Position numbers and translations under genes: made by a program
Source of the DNA: Enoplolaimus lenunculus
Taxonomy: Eukaryota; Nematoda; Enoplea; Enoplida; Thoracostomopsidae
Assembly: GCA_030248215.1 (NCBI GenBank)
Contig: JASANG010003204.1
Coordinates: 124,001 to 188,000, forward strand
Length of the DNA stretch: 64,000 bases
Reading direction: 5' to 3'
Shown: positions 1 through 11,800 of the stretch, in pieces
Layout: each line of letters starts with the position of its first letter
Position numbering within the stretch: position 1 is the stretch's first letter
Notes under the pieces: generated by a model
Told to the model about the DNA's origin: nothing
Seen by the model: the letters and a program-made list of their open reading frames with translations, nothing else
Database searches by the model: none

Positions 1-448
1 GGCGCCTCGACAATATATCGCAAAATTATGACTTTTCTGTCACAGCACTGGCGGCACAAAGCTGATAATATTTTTCCTTTTGCTCAATCGGTTAGGTACT
101 TACTTAACTAATTACTTGAACATAACTTAAATAAATACGTAAGATTTCGTACACCAAGCCAATAGGTAATTTAGAATTCATTCGTACGCCACTGAAATTA
201 ATAGTGTGCTGGCGAATAAAAACACTCAGAAAACATGTAAGAAACGCAAAATCGACGCTGTAGCCAACGTATTTGTCTAACCGAAAAAACGTCGTATGTG
301 AGGCTCAGAAATTGATTACGTTGTGTCAAAATGAGGTTATCGTTTCTAAGTTAGCTACTCACGCCGATCGACAACAACAGATGAAAATACAGTTGCAACG
401 TTTCAAAAAATAAACTTTTACTATGTCGAAAACACTACAGAAAAAATA
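1..448. other. Downstream flank of the arrestin-like gene
   Basis: AT-rich sequence lying 3' of the minus-strand arrestin-like gene, so part is probably its 3' untranslated region. I see no AATAAA-type signal in the minus orientation and no coding segment or repeat that I can support. Confidence 0.4.
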
Positions 449-3099
449 CTAACGCAAATCTGGATACAGCTCCTGTGGTGGCGCAGACGGCGGTACAGAA
501 TCGGCTTCAACCATGTTAGACTGATTGCTACTTTGACCTGCTTGACTCAACGGAATTGAACCAATGATAATCGGAACTTGAATGTGTAAATCTGATGATA
601 AACCACTTGGATCAATCTAAAACAATGCGCGACTTTTTCAAGTTGATTTTTTTAACATTTTGGAGTGTGCGAACAAATGTGTCCAAAATTTCCTTTACTG
701 TCCGTAAAATTGTTTGCGTTGTGTGTAAAACCTGATTTCACATTTGCGCATAATTTGCTAATAATGCTAAACCAAATTATATAAAATTAAATTCATCCTA
801 TAACTATCGGCCTTGGGCCTTCTTATTAGTGTGTATATGCATATGTATATATGTATGTGTTTGTTTACATGTATGCAGATATATGTATATCAGTGCAGGT
901 TCATATGTATATACATTGTGTAAAAATTAAACTCTGTACAAAAGTGTGACAGAGCAGAAGCAGCAGCAGTAAAAAAATGTTTTTAATAATATAGAAGAAT
1001 ATGATCTTTAAAACAGGTGAGCGAAGCGAGACATTTGTTCTTAGCAAACAAACCGAAACGAGCAAAAATAGCGTAGAGAGAGACCTTCATTTAAAACTCA
1101 GTCGGCGAGCGAAAATTATAAATAATATGCAAAAGGGTTCTGGCTACATACATAGGGGCAGGTAAAATTGCGGAAAAAAGAGTGGTTACGTTTCATTAAA
1201 AATTTAGAAGGGGAGGTTTTTTGTGTTGCAAACTGAAAGCGTGTCTAAAACCACCACCACTACTAAAATCACAAGGGGGATTTGACACCAGAAGCCCCTT
1301 GGCTACGCCCTTGCCTACATCTCCGAAAATAGCTTTATTTGAAAACGCCACAACAACGTATATACGTAATATACACGTTATAGAATGCGCGCACTTACCT
1401 CTGCTTCCAACATATACCACATTTGCATGATCGAACAATGAAGTTGATCCGGAGGTAAAGCTGGAACTCGAAAGTTTTCAAAAACAAACGTTCGTGAACT
1501 GTGCCCACCTATGCGATCATTTGATACTGCTTCTGCGACCGTTGTCAATTGCCGCCTTGAAACAATGAAACATTAAGACAATAAAACTCTCAAAACGTAT
1601 GCAATTAACTCTGTAATCAGCAACAAGTTTCGCAATATTGCATATTCGTGATCCAACAATAAATAGTTCAACAACGTTTAAATTATGCAGCCTGTACGAA
1701 CGATGTCAGAATGGTATAGTTTTCAACGATAAAGCCGGAGCCCGATGTCAATTATTGCCTGAAGCGAAGGCCGGTATATGGTCGCACCCTCCCTGGTGTA
1801 CATATATGGCAATCTTTGCATTACATATATTGACGGTATACATATAGCGGTAAACTAGAACTCGTCTATGCGTAGCTAAAGCAAATAGTTTCCTATAAAA
1901 TTAAACCCCTTATATCAAACAACGTTGCTTTCAATAGGAAATTGCTCAAAATAAAGGCAACCAACAAGGCAACTTTGATATTGGTTCAGGTTCAGACCGA
2001 CTCCGAGTAAATTTGTCGTGCCGTCTAGTTCGCGCTCCCTGGCAGAGTTTCGGCTTCCTTTCGGTTTACGGTTCCCGTCCCCGGGTTGAATATGTACACT
2101 ACCATTCCGTCCTAGAATTTTATATACCGATAACGAAATTTTAAGATTTTCGATGAATGTCTGATGAAATAACTGTATTTATATACAAAATCTAGACCCC
2201 TTGAGTCCTGGCAAAAATTTTCGCCTGCGGAGGATCTAAACACCCTACATACTTTTCATGCCAACTACCCAGTCGGGTAGCTCTAAACGCTGTGTACTGC
2301 TTTAACGATAGTTTGACAGTTTTCACTTTGCGTCCGCTATCATTTTGTACGATAAGTTTGGGTGCCATGAGTTCACCGGGGACAAATCCGCGACGATTTA
2401 ACTCAATTGTCGCACTGAGATTCCCTGATTTCCAAAACAATGCTCCAAGTTGTTTCTGAGCAGCTGAAACTAACGGCTCACCAATATTCGAAATCCGATT
2501 CAAATCAACGTTTGAAATGACTGTAAACGGCAAAATAGATTTGTGATCAAATTTCCACGGTCGATCTATGACAGCAGTCAAGGTGTAGCGTATGTGGCCA
2601 TAACTTCCTTCATATGTTGTCGCACAGTTTATCGGTAATGTAAATTGAAAAACATATTCATACTTTCCAGGCCCTAAATTCTCTTTGCCCGAGGTAAGCG
2701 GAATACGAAAATCAAAATAATTTTCGCCCGCCGAAAAGTAAATTGTCTCAGTGTCCATGACCGAATTTGATGTTCCTGCACCAATTTTCTTTCTTGTTTC
2801 AGACCTGAAAGTATAAGTGAACAATATATAGTAAAGTAAACAGTTTCTCTATATTTTTCAGTTAATAAAGTTATGTTAAAATAAATTAAGTAAAAAGCAG
2901 TTATAGCAAAATGTAGGTATTACCTTAGCAGACGTACTTACCAATGAACATACGCGCATCCGCGAGCATCTAATCGAATACCGTTTGTTTTGACGTTCTT
3001 CTTAGTGACGAGAATAACTTTGCCAGTCACAAGCTGACCCGAATAACAAACGCCAGAAGGGTTATCGAGTGTAATCATAAATTGATCCGGTTTTCCCAT
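449..3099 (-). CDS. Alpha-arrestin (arrestin domain-containing protein), complete, 4 exons
   Basis: Exons on the minus strand: 3099-2942, 2804-2253, 1555-1399 and 616-449 (stop TAG). They sum to 1035 nt, 344 residues, with phases matching at each GT-AG junction. The start was chosen because ATG at 3099 opens the arrestin N-domain (MGKPDQFMITLDNPSG), like human ARRDC proteins. Exon 2 holds the end of the N-domain, with the family's SYGHIRYTLTAVIDRPW, and the start of the C-domain (ELNRRGFVPGE). Exon 3 gives the RVPALPPDQLHCSIMQ stretch and exon 4 the last C-domain strand (LHIQVPIIIGSIPL). The tail has PSAP at residues 332-335 and LYPDL at 339-343, classes that bind TSG101 and ALIX. No PPxY motif, the usual HECT-ligase docking site of this family, is present. 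Members act as adaptors for ubiquitination and sorting of membrane proteins; ARRDC1 drives microvesicle budding. The orthologue among ARRDC1-5 is not decided. Confidence 0.92.
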
Positions 3100-3187
3100 T
3101 GTTAATTGGATGTACTTAAAAGTTAAACTACGCCAGAAGGGTTATCGAGTGTAATCAAAAATTTATCCGATTTTCCTACCGTTTAAT
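3046..3187. repeat. Tandem duplicate of the arrestin start exon
   Basis: About 55 bases around the arrestin start codon (3051-3105) recur 80 bases further upstream (3131-3186). The first 27 bases are identical and the rest carries several substitutions. The upstream copy has lost the ATG, so it cannot start translation in the same way. Confidence 0.8.
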
Positions 3188-3404
3188 GACCGTAACGTAA
3201 AAGTAAAATCACTTTGAACTGAAGCGTAATGAAGGCATATTCATCGTAACAGATCAAGGAACTTCTAAATTTAAACTGTTCACACTAACTCCGTCATTAA
3301 TAACGGCAAAAACTCAGAACTAAACACCGTCATACCCTAGCCTATCCAATTTATGACATGATGACCCCGATGGGGACGACCTTGCAGAAAAACCGACGGA
3401 TGTA

Positions 3405-4935
3405 ATATGTGTCGGGTGGGGCCCCAGTGTGCACTCTGTGCCACACTGGTGCCCACCCTCGGCGTCCCTTGAGCTCCTAGCTATGTCGTTTCCGTGGCAT
3501 GCGAAGTCCAGCTGTCTCAGTCTCGATCCTAGTATCGTGATCTGTACTTAACCGGTATCTTTTTAGCCTTGCCATACTGTTGCTCATTTGTAAAACCATT
3601 GTGCTTTAACTTTCTTGTCAAATTCTTGTCAAACTTAGTCTGATTCCTGCCAATTTCGCTTATGTCAATTACGTGTATTTTTACATATATTTCATATTGT
3701 CTTTTCAGGTACTAAAACCCCATTTTCTGACCAAATTCTATGCGCTCAGTGCGTTGCGCATTCCCATTTCTACAAATTCTTTTCCCCTTGACCCTTTTGT
3801 GCCAGTTCCCACATTTCATATTTCTTGTGCTCTTATATACATTTATTTCCATGTTTTCAGGCGCCCCATTCCCGTTTCCTACTAATTTCAAGGTGCTCAT
3901 TCCATTTCGCACCTCCATTTCTGCCAATTCTGCCCCGTTTGTGTCTTATTGGTCATATTTCTTTTTATGTCATTATTGCGAGTTTTCTAGAACATTCGGG
4001 GAGTTGAAACGATAGCTTAGCTAGTTAAGGTGCTTAAAGGGATTTTCTAACTGTACGTAAATCATAGTAGTATTCTCGGGTCGCGTAAAACGTATATTTC
4101 TTGCCTTGACGGAGACATAAAAAGTGGTAAATCGAAATCAGCATATTTTATTTGATCAAAATAGTAATTTTTAGGCCTAGGAAACGTGTACTGGTTATTT
4201 TTGTAATTTGTGGTTTATTGTTGTTATTGTGCCCGGACGTGATTTGAGTAGCGGTCCCGTAGGCTGTGTCTGACAGATTCTGTCCATTTTCCGCTTACAA
4301 ATTGCAGTTTCCCAATACTTATAATTTCTATAGTGCTTTTCGGCCGCATGGCCCTCGTTCAAAGGCTATAACCGTCAGAAATAGGGAAATTTGGCAATTT
4401 TAGCATCAGCGGGACTAACGGGCTTCTGTTCCATGTTTTGTGTTAATTACTTGCGCGTTACTAGTAAACCGGAAAGTAGCGTTGTATAGACTCACACGAG
4501 CCGTAGGAGTGTTTAAATCGTGTTAAAACTGTTCCAGGGTCAACTCGAAACTAGACCAAACCCGCCTTCGGATCGGTCGAAAATCCCCGTTTTTGACCAG
4601 GCCAGACCTTACAATATGCAAATGCTTGGATGCAAGCAATAACTTCAGACTGATGCTGCACATCGGTAAAATGCTGATGCATATGTAGGGCCTTTAATTC
4701 AAAAGCAGTAAAAACATGGAAGTACTACCATAAATGAGTTTAACTTTAAGGTTCCTACAATTGTCGTATGGGGCCCCAATGTGCACTGTTCGACGGCCTT
4801 GCGTTCACCCTCGGCTTCCCTTAATGTCTAGCTATGTCGTTTCCTTGGCGTGCACTAATTCTGTCTCTGCAAAATATCATATTTTATGTGGTCTTGAATG
4901 CTGTTGCTTGCTTTTGACATGTTAACACTGTGCAC
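3405..4935 (+). repeat. Pair of direct repeats about 1.36 kb apart
   Basis: Bases 3408-3500 and 4768-4850 match: both contain GGGGCCCCA followed by TGTGCACT, then CACCCTCGGC and TAGCTATGTCGTTTCC. The intervening stretch is pyrimidine-rich and has weak internal repeats (CCATTTCT-CAAATTCT type at 3762 and 3912). I found no coding sequence in it. The direct repeats may be two copies of one interspersed repeat or the ends of one larger unit; the class is not recognised. Confidence 0.5.
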
Positions 4936-4937
4936 AC

Positions 4938-5015
4938 GAATTTCCAGCCGAAGTTTAAATTTTCCCACCAACATCTGAATTTTCCGCCAAAATTTGAATT
5001 TTCAGCCAAAATTTA
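4938..5015 (-). repeat. Degenerate ~20-bp tandem repeat (TTTTCNGCCAAAATTTGAA)
   Basis: Four diverged units of a roughly 20-bp motif. It is the reverse complement of the array at 6458-6690. Confidence 0.7.
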
Positions 5016-5207
5016 CATTTATTGTCCACTACTTTGTTTTTCAAACAAGTTAATGTCCTACACAGTGTTCTGCAAATCAGTCCTCTCCGGGTAGAGTTCT
5101 CGTGAAGCTCTATAATGTCCGCGGCTGGTGATGATACTATTGGAAAATCGAGAGTTTCGATAAAACATGAGCTGGATAAGCTATTGTTCTTTTCAGTAAG
5201 ATAAGGC

Positions 5208-5662
5208 CTCCATTTTGAGCCCAATCAACAAAAGACCGTATCCCTAATAAGAGTCCGTAAGCGGATAGAATCCCTACAGTGTAATTAATAGAGTCCATAT
5301 ACCTATGTCAATTGATCCTCACTTCAGGACCAAATAAAGTGTAGCTCGAAAGTGTAAGGCATACTTAAGTTTTGAAAGTACATTCCAAAGTACGAAGACG
5401 CGCTCCGATTGTTGAAGCGGCGAGGGAATGTATGCCGGCTGCTGAACTATTCGTGTAGCTGGTAACTGTACTTGACGCATAGTGTGTCGCAATCGTTTGA
5501 CGGAAGTTGCAAGGCAAAGACCGTTTAATTCAACCGATAGTTGCAATACCGAATATAAGTAAGGAACGGTGGCACAGGGCTGGTTCAAAATAAATAACAG
5601 TCCGTAACCGAATAACAAGGGGGGTACCCTCTGAGTCCCCCCACTTATTCGGGTCACTACAG
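5208..5662 (-). mobile_element. Pogo-like MITE, one end eroded
   Basis: Matches the better-preserved copy at 34708-35144, with GAGTCCGTAAGCGGATAGA, the CAGGACCAAATA block and the right end TTATTCGGGTCACTACAG followed by TA. The left terminal repeat is lost or heavily diverged. The type of end (phrases like 'taataagagtccg') and the TA target resemble non-autonomous Tc1/mariner-pogo elements; this assignment is an inference. It has no convincing coding content. Confidence 0.7.
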
Positions 5663-6457
5663 TACTTGTGTGTTATGTGTTGCTGACTTTGAGAAAATCT
5701 GTGATAGCCCAGGGTTACCACGAGTTTCGACAAAAGTGGTGACACATAAAAGCTCTCGGGTATGAGAGAAATCTCTTGTAGACCAGGGTAATCACGAGCT
5801 TGTTTTGAAAATGACTTCGTGATAGCCCTGGTTTATAAGAGATTTAGTGATACTGTTGACAAAATTATTGTGATCGGCGCATAATGCGTTTCACAGAAGT
5901 TGAAGCTACCAGTTTTGATATTGTGGCGATATATTTACATGTACCCACGCGTCATATAGAGAGACTAGCGCTTACCTTCCACCAAACTTGACATTTGCTG
6001 AATCGGTTTCGTTTCTGTAATAACTTGGTCATTTAATTGAAATATCAAATAGCGTAACACTGGTCGGTGATATCAAATATTCACAAATAAATTGGGCAAA
6101 TATGACTTCAATAAATTCAGCCATGCGGCGTTCACGATCAAACTGGGGCAACGTGAGACATGATTTGTACCTTATCAGCATACTGGGTATCATTTTGTCT
6201 GCTTGTTAGCCCCGTATCATATTCCAAAATCCGCACTTGTCTGCTATGAATAGAAACATGAGTCACACCATTGTATGTCAATGTCATGACATTATCGTTG
6301 TTGTCCGTCAACCTCTATAATTTTAAAGATGTCTACGCATGTATTGAATAGTTTTAGTTACCGTGTATTGTGGAATGTCATGATAGTGACAAACAAGAAA
6401 GTTAATATCGTATAATATGACGGGGTCAAAACGTTTCAGCGGTATGATGCCACAGCG
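5663..6457. other. Intergenic, no gene seen
   Basis: Contains a loose tandem repeat at 5697-5850, in which a block like GATAGCCCAGGGTTACCACGAG recurs about every 65-75 bases, three times and diverged. The remainder is unique-looking AT-rich sequence with no supported exon. Confidence 0.4.
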
Positions 6458-6690
6458 CTAATTTTTGAGGCTAAATTCAATTTTTAGTGTGAAATTCAAT
6501 TTTTTACCAGAAACTAACATTTTGGTGAGTAAATTCAAACTTCGGCGTGAAAATTCAAATTTTGGCGCGAAAATTCGAGTTTGGCAGAAAAATTCAAATT
6601 CTGGCGGAAAATTCTAAATTTGGCGGGAAATTATTATTTTTTCAGGAAAATTCCAATTTTGCCGGGAAATTCAATTTTAGCGTTCATTTC
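6458..6690 (+). repeat. Degenerate ~20-bp tandem repeat (GAAAATTCAAATTTTGGCG)
   Basis: About eleven diverged units of a 19-22 bp motif, in inverted orientation to the related array at 4938-5015. A 61-codon open frame here only reflects the repeat. Confidence 0.75.
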
Positions 6691-7137
6691 TACGTGTAGA
6701 ATAGTTCACGAAGAATCGGGTTTTAAAGTGTCTGATTTTTTCCAGTTTTCAGAAGTGCGCGAATAATAAACGTTGCCATGCTTTGAAGCTTTTCGTAGTA
6801 TGATACAATCGTTATCAGTGACAGAATAATTTTGATTTACTGAGTGGTAATAGTAAACGCATCTTAACCATGCAACTGGTGTTTGAATTCTAGTTTACAT
6901 TTACAGCTCAGATAAAATTGATACATTTCTTGCGAGGAAAGGTTAAAGGAAAAACGCGTAGCTAGTGTGGTTAACTTGTTTTGAGGTGAGGTGTAAACCC
7001 AGGTACGTTAATATTCCAAATTTTGACGCTAGTCACTTCAACCAGAGCGTACGGTCGAAAAGTACATATACGCACAAACGATCGAGGTAATTGTAAACAA
7101 ATTGTGTAATTGGATAGAAATATCTCAGCCAAAGATT

Positions 7138-8080
7138 CAGGGATGAGCGGTCTCAGCCTCGACAAGTGTTGGGATTTGGCTGGTCTCCGTCTGTCTCGTT
7201 ATTTCTGAGTCTCGATGGGTTGGAAATCGAGATCACGGAGGTAAAAAATCGATAATCGATTGCTATAAGCTGTGCTAGTTTGAATTGCACAAAAACGTAG
7301 CAATGTTTTGCTCGTATTTTGGACGAAATGTATATACGCGAACCAAGTTCTGCCAATGTGATATTTTATTACATTATGACATGGATGGTGTCGGTACTAT
7401 ACGGTTTGCACGACCCATGTTCGAAGTCTTGCCCAAAGTTAATGACCACGCCGGGAATCGAACCTCGGCCCTCTTGCGCTCGAGCCAAGCATGCTACCGC
7501 TACACCACGCGGCTATTACAACAACTTTTTATACCGGTATATGTGCACAGGCATGGCAACATTTACTTTACATACACTTACGTGCACATATACCGACAGA
7601 TGGTTAGGGATAGGATTACGATCCAGCTTAGGCATGAACGTGGGGAAGTAAACTAGTAAATAAAATTGCGCAGCATAAGTAAAGTGAACGAGCTTTTGAC
7701 AGAGTTGATCATCTAGTAATGTTTCCATTAATATCGGCACTGACCGTCGCATATGACTGGCTTAAGTTCATTTTCATTTGTGTGCAACATCTGTTGTAAT
7801 TGGAGTTGGTGATCCGTAGTTTTGTTAAAGTTTTCAATCAATGCGTTTGTTCCGCCATTCTTAAGTGAGAAATGAAGTGAAAAATAGTTTGACAGCAATT
7901 TGTTAGTTTTATTGTATGAATTAAACGGCATTTCTGAGTAATTAAAAGTATACAAACTTTTGGTAAAAAGCTTCTTTTATTTTCGGGAACGGTTACAAAT
8001 TGATCCAGACCGAGATCAAAAGTCTCGGTCTCGGTTAGTTGGGTTTCGGCTCGCTGTTTGACCGAGGTTGTCCATCCCTG
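7138..8080. mobile_element. Non-autonomous hAT element, 943 bp
   Basis: Ends are CAGGGATG and CATCCCTG, followed inward by GCGGTCTCAGCCTCG and, at the other end, repeated CTCGGTCTCGG motifs. The flanks CAAAGATT (7130-7137) and CAAAGCTT (8081-8088) form an 8-bp target duplication with one mismatch. CAGGG ends plus an 8-bp duplication are typical of the hAT superfamily. I see no transposase. A tRNA-derived SINE head lies inside. A related left end is at 9829. Confidence 0.8.
7444..7512 (-). mobile_element. tRNA-derived SINE head or tRNA relic
   Basis: On the minus strand a Pol III A box (TGGTGTAGCGGTAGCA, 7507-7492) is followed by a B box (GGTTCGATTCC, 7464-7454) at tRNA-like spacing. The T stem and acceptor stem do not pair properly, so it is not a working tRNA. 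It lies within the hAT element at 7138-8080. Confidence 0.65.
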
Positions 8081-8393
8081 CAAAGCTTACGCTGTTAATG
8101 GCTAAAGTCACCTCTGGTAATTGCCTTCATTACTATCGCAAATGAAACTAATTACAAATATAGCACACAATTCGTTCCCAGACTCGACAATTATGTACTA
8201 TCGCCATCAAGAAAGATTTGCTAAATACACTGATATACTTAGCATTGTACTACACACGCGATAAATTAAACTTGTAAGCATGTGAGACATACTTGTCCTG
8301 GTGCATATCAAATATAAGCAATGCACATTGTGTTGTGCTTGCCTGCAACATACGGTCGACATATATAGTCGACAATAAAATTAGTTCGAGGGG

Positions 8394-8797
8394 CGGGCTA
8401 CGTGGCGCTGTGGTAAAGCGCTTGCTTCGGAATCCCAAGGCCGGCAGTTCGAAACCACCCATAACCAGCTTTCCAGCTGCTTAGTTGAAAGGTCTGAAGT
8501 CCTAGTTAGTACCTAGGCTGACGTGGGGGCCACGCCATGAGCGCGATTGCCGCGCTATGACCACGGTATACAGTCGAAAATAGGGTGGACGCCGGACGGT
8601 CAAGAGACGACATTGTTGAAAATTGGGGCAGATGTCAGTGGTTGTTCTTACTTCCTTCTGAATAATATTAGGTCATCGACTAGTTTGAATGTTATAGTGT
8701 AAACTTGTGTCGTGAAATTTTTTAGGCACAGCTTGTTCTATCTGTAAAACTGTGGATCTAATAAATATATAAATTGATTGATTAATTGATTGAAAGG
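8394..8797 (+). mobile_element. tRNA-derived SINE with (ATTG)n tail
   Basis: An A box (TGGCGCTGTGG, 8403-8413) and B box (GCAGTTCGAAACC, 8444-8456) form a tRNA-like head. A body of about 300 bp follows, ending in a short simple tail built of ATTG units (8770-8794). The element ends about 20 bases before the TRMT10C start codon. The anticodon-arm region does not resemble an intact tRNA. Confidence 0.75.
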
Positions 8798-8814
8798 CAC
8801 AGTATAATAGAATA

Positions 8815-11800
8815 ATGAGATACGTACTATTATTGACAAGAAAATATTGCCGTCTGGGTAAATCGGCGGACATTCTAGTCGGGACTTCTGCATGTTTATC
8901 GCACTATGCCAGTAGTTCCCGAAGTGAACCCAACATATCATCGCTTATAGCGTCATTGTCTGATGAGGAAAAAGACCAACTTCAATTGTTACAAGCCGAG
9001 CACGAAGTTTTTCGTTCGGTAGGTACGTACGTTGTGGCATATTTCTTTAACGACTCGGGCATAAGTGAGACATGTGCATGTTAACTCTTTGTAAAACATA
9101 ATCAGCGGTGAACGTTTAGAAAGAAAACAAAAATATATATCAGAAATTGACCGGGTATTAATGTTACCGAATATATGCACTGTTGTTAGTATTTGAAGCT
9201 TGCCAGAGTATATGTTTACTGCATGGTGGCAGCAAATGTTCAGATTCGGCAAAAATTTGCGGTTCGGGTTCGGTTGTAAAAACGCCGAATGCAACAATGT
9301 TCGGCTGTATATTATGTTTCATTTTTTTAAACAGAATAGTAAAATTTTAAACAACTTCTTAAGTAGATCAATAGTTTTTGTTTCAGGAAACAAATCTCAG
9401 AACAAAGGTTGGGCACGGAATAATTCCGTTTGCCTAAAACGTAGATTTCCTGGAAAATAAATGTTATTAGTTTGGCAGCTCAAAAAGCAAGCAACTTTGG
9501 CGTTGCGTTGGTATTCTCAAACAATTTATCGATAGGTATATCGGAAATTTGCAAAATGCAAGGTTTGAATTCAGATTCGGCAAATTAGCAATATATACGA
9601 ATTCGGATTTGTATTCGGTCAAATGCTTTCGGTGCCACCTTAGTTAATTGATGTAAAATTAATTTAGATTACTTCATTACTGTAAAAAACCTAAAGTTTG
9701 ACTTGCCCGCAAATGCAGTCGTAGCAAAATTTTTTGTATTTTTACATATAAAAGTCAGTGTTACGATTCAATCGGGACCACAACCGAAAATTTGTGGTAT
9801 CCAGTAGGTTTACGCCGGATATCCGAACCAGGGATATGCGGTCTCCGTCTTAGTAAGTCTTGGGATTTGGCTGGTTTCGGTCTCGGTTTTATGATTCTCG
9901 GTAGGTTTCTAACCGAGACCAAAGAAGAAAGACAAGTTCCCGTTTTTTCTGCTCAACGTTCTTCATCAGCCATCACTGCTTCCACAATACAATCATACAT
10001 TTGCTGAATCCTCGACTTCTGGTCTCGGTTCCAAACTATCGAGACTCAAAAATGCGAGACTGAGACCGAGACTGTGACCGAGGCCTACAAAATACTTTCA
10101 TTTCCCTTCCGTGCCCACCAACAGACCTTTTAGTATTTACATTGGCGTACGTTGTTTAATATTTACAGATGATCGAATGCCGAGTACGTTGACAGAATTG
10201 GAATGGTGTAATGCGTTGAAAATACGGACACGTACAAGTCGAATTAGATATTATTGGGGCCTTTGGCGGAAGAAGGAAATGGCAGCAGTAAGACAAGCGA
10301 ATAGGACACGCAATCAAGGTAAACAAAACAACGTTTTTTGGTCTGTTCTGTACTGCATTGCGATGGCGTATCATAATACGGCGGGCAAGTGTAAGCTGGT
10401 GAAGTTAAGAGTCGCATGCTCGTTAACCTAGATTTATGAAAGTAGCTTATTGTGATATCGTGTTAATACGAGGTTTTCTTGAAATTCAGAATGAACAGTT
10501 TACAACTGAACGCAAAAGTTTGAAAGTTTTGTGGGACTGGTGCTAAAAATTCTTGTAACATTTCTAATTTTTGGAATTTGAAACGTTTTCACATTATATA
10601 TTTTCTCAGGCTATACACAAAACAGAACATAAATGCATTCGTTTCGTGGTACACGTTTTACGGGTGACGTACGGTAACGAACAGCGCCGGACGTCAAGTA
10701 TAGCGCAACCCTTATTGTAGAGCGACCTATATATTGTCTAAAAACGAATTTATTAATTTGCTGGAACGGTGCTCAAAATTTGTATATGTAGTGCTACAGC
10801 GGTAATAACTTAGATTTTGAAAAGCACAAAATGTTTTCTGCGGAGAAACGCACGAAGTCTCTGTGGTATACATAATTGTTACTAATTATAGTGCAATTTC
10901 AAGCCGTTGAGCAACCGATAAAGCTTGGTCGCCTTGATAGAACTTCACTGTGGAACAATTCAATTTTGTATCGGATTCAAAATAAACAAATGGAAAGATT
11001 TTATCGACAGCGATACGCGACAAATATCATGGCGGGCCCGTGTCCTAAGATAGTGCTTGACTGTGGAATGTTGGATCAGATATCGCACGTTGTCCTCAGT
11101 AAGATTCAAGGGGCATAAATTATACAGGAGAGCAGGCTGTCAAGTGCACCCATTATTGTATTCATATACTGCAAGGTAATACACTGTATCATTGAATCTT
11201 CATTAACGGTTTGCCGTTTGTATTGAAACAACCAATGCGTATATATAGGCATTAATTCAAAGTTCGCAGTCCACCGCTTAGACTTGCAACCTGCAGTAAG
11301 CTGTTAAAAGTAAAAAGTGCACTCAGTGAGCCACACAGAACGAAATTCATTTGCAATTGGATTTTAAACCGGAATCGGATCGAAAGTAGTGATTTTTATA
11401 CACCCAGCCTACGTTGTCACATGAGAAGACATATGATATAATGTGTGTCAACCATTCCAAATTAATTGTTTTAGAGTGTTTGGTGCTGCTTATGTTTTAC
11501 AGAATTCAGTTGAACATGTATATATCTATGCTGGTATGATGAAACGTACACTGCTGATAGAAGTCAAATATTAGTGTTGCAAAGCAAAATATAACAAAAT
11601 AAAAGAACAAAACTGCAAACACACTACAAAATTTCTGTTCACATTCCTATTATACCTCCAATCGGAATCGGTACTCTATTTCAATCCGAATCTGATATCC
11701 GTTTACACCCTTGTTGGATGTACGCGATGCCAAGATTTCATACATGCAAACAACGCATAGTTCATTACAGGTTTGTAAAAATACTGTTTGTTGTGCAATT

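Noticed and set aside
3405-4935. LTR retrotransposon with paired terminal repeats
   Set aside because: The direct repeats are short and diverged, and no primer-binding site, polypurine tract, capsid or polymerase coding sequence was seen between them.
7444-7512. Functional tRNA gene on the minus strand
   Set aside because: The promoter boxes are good but the T stem has mismatches and the acceptor arms are not complementary.
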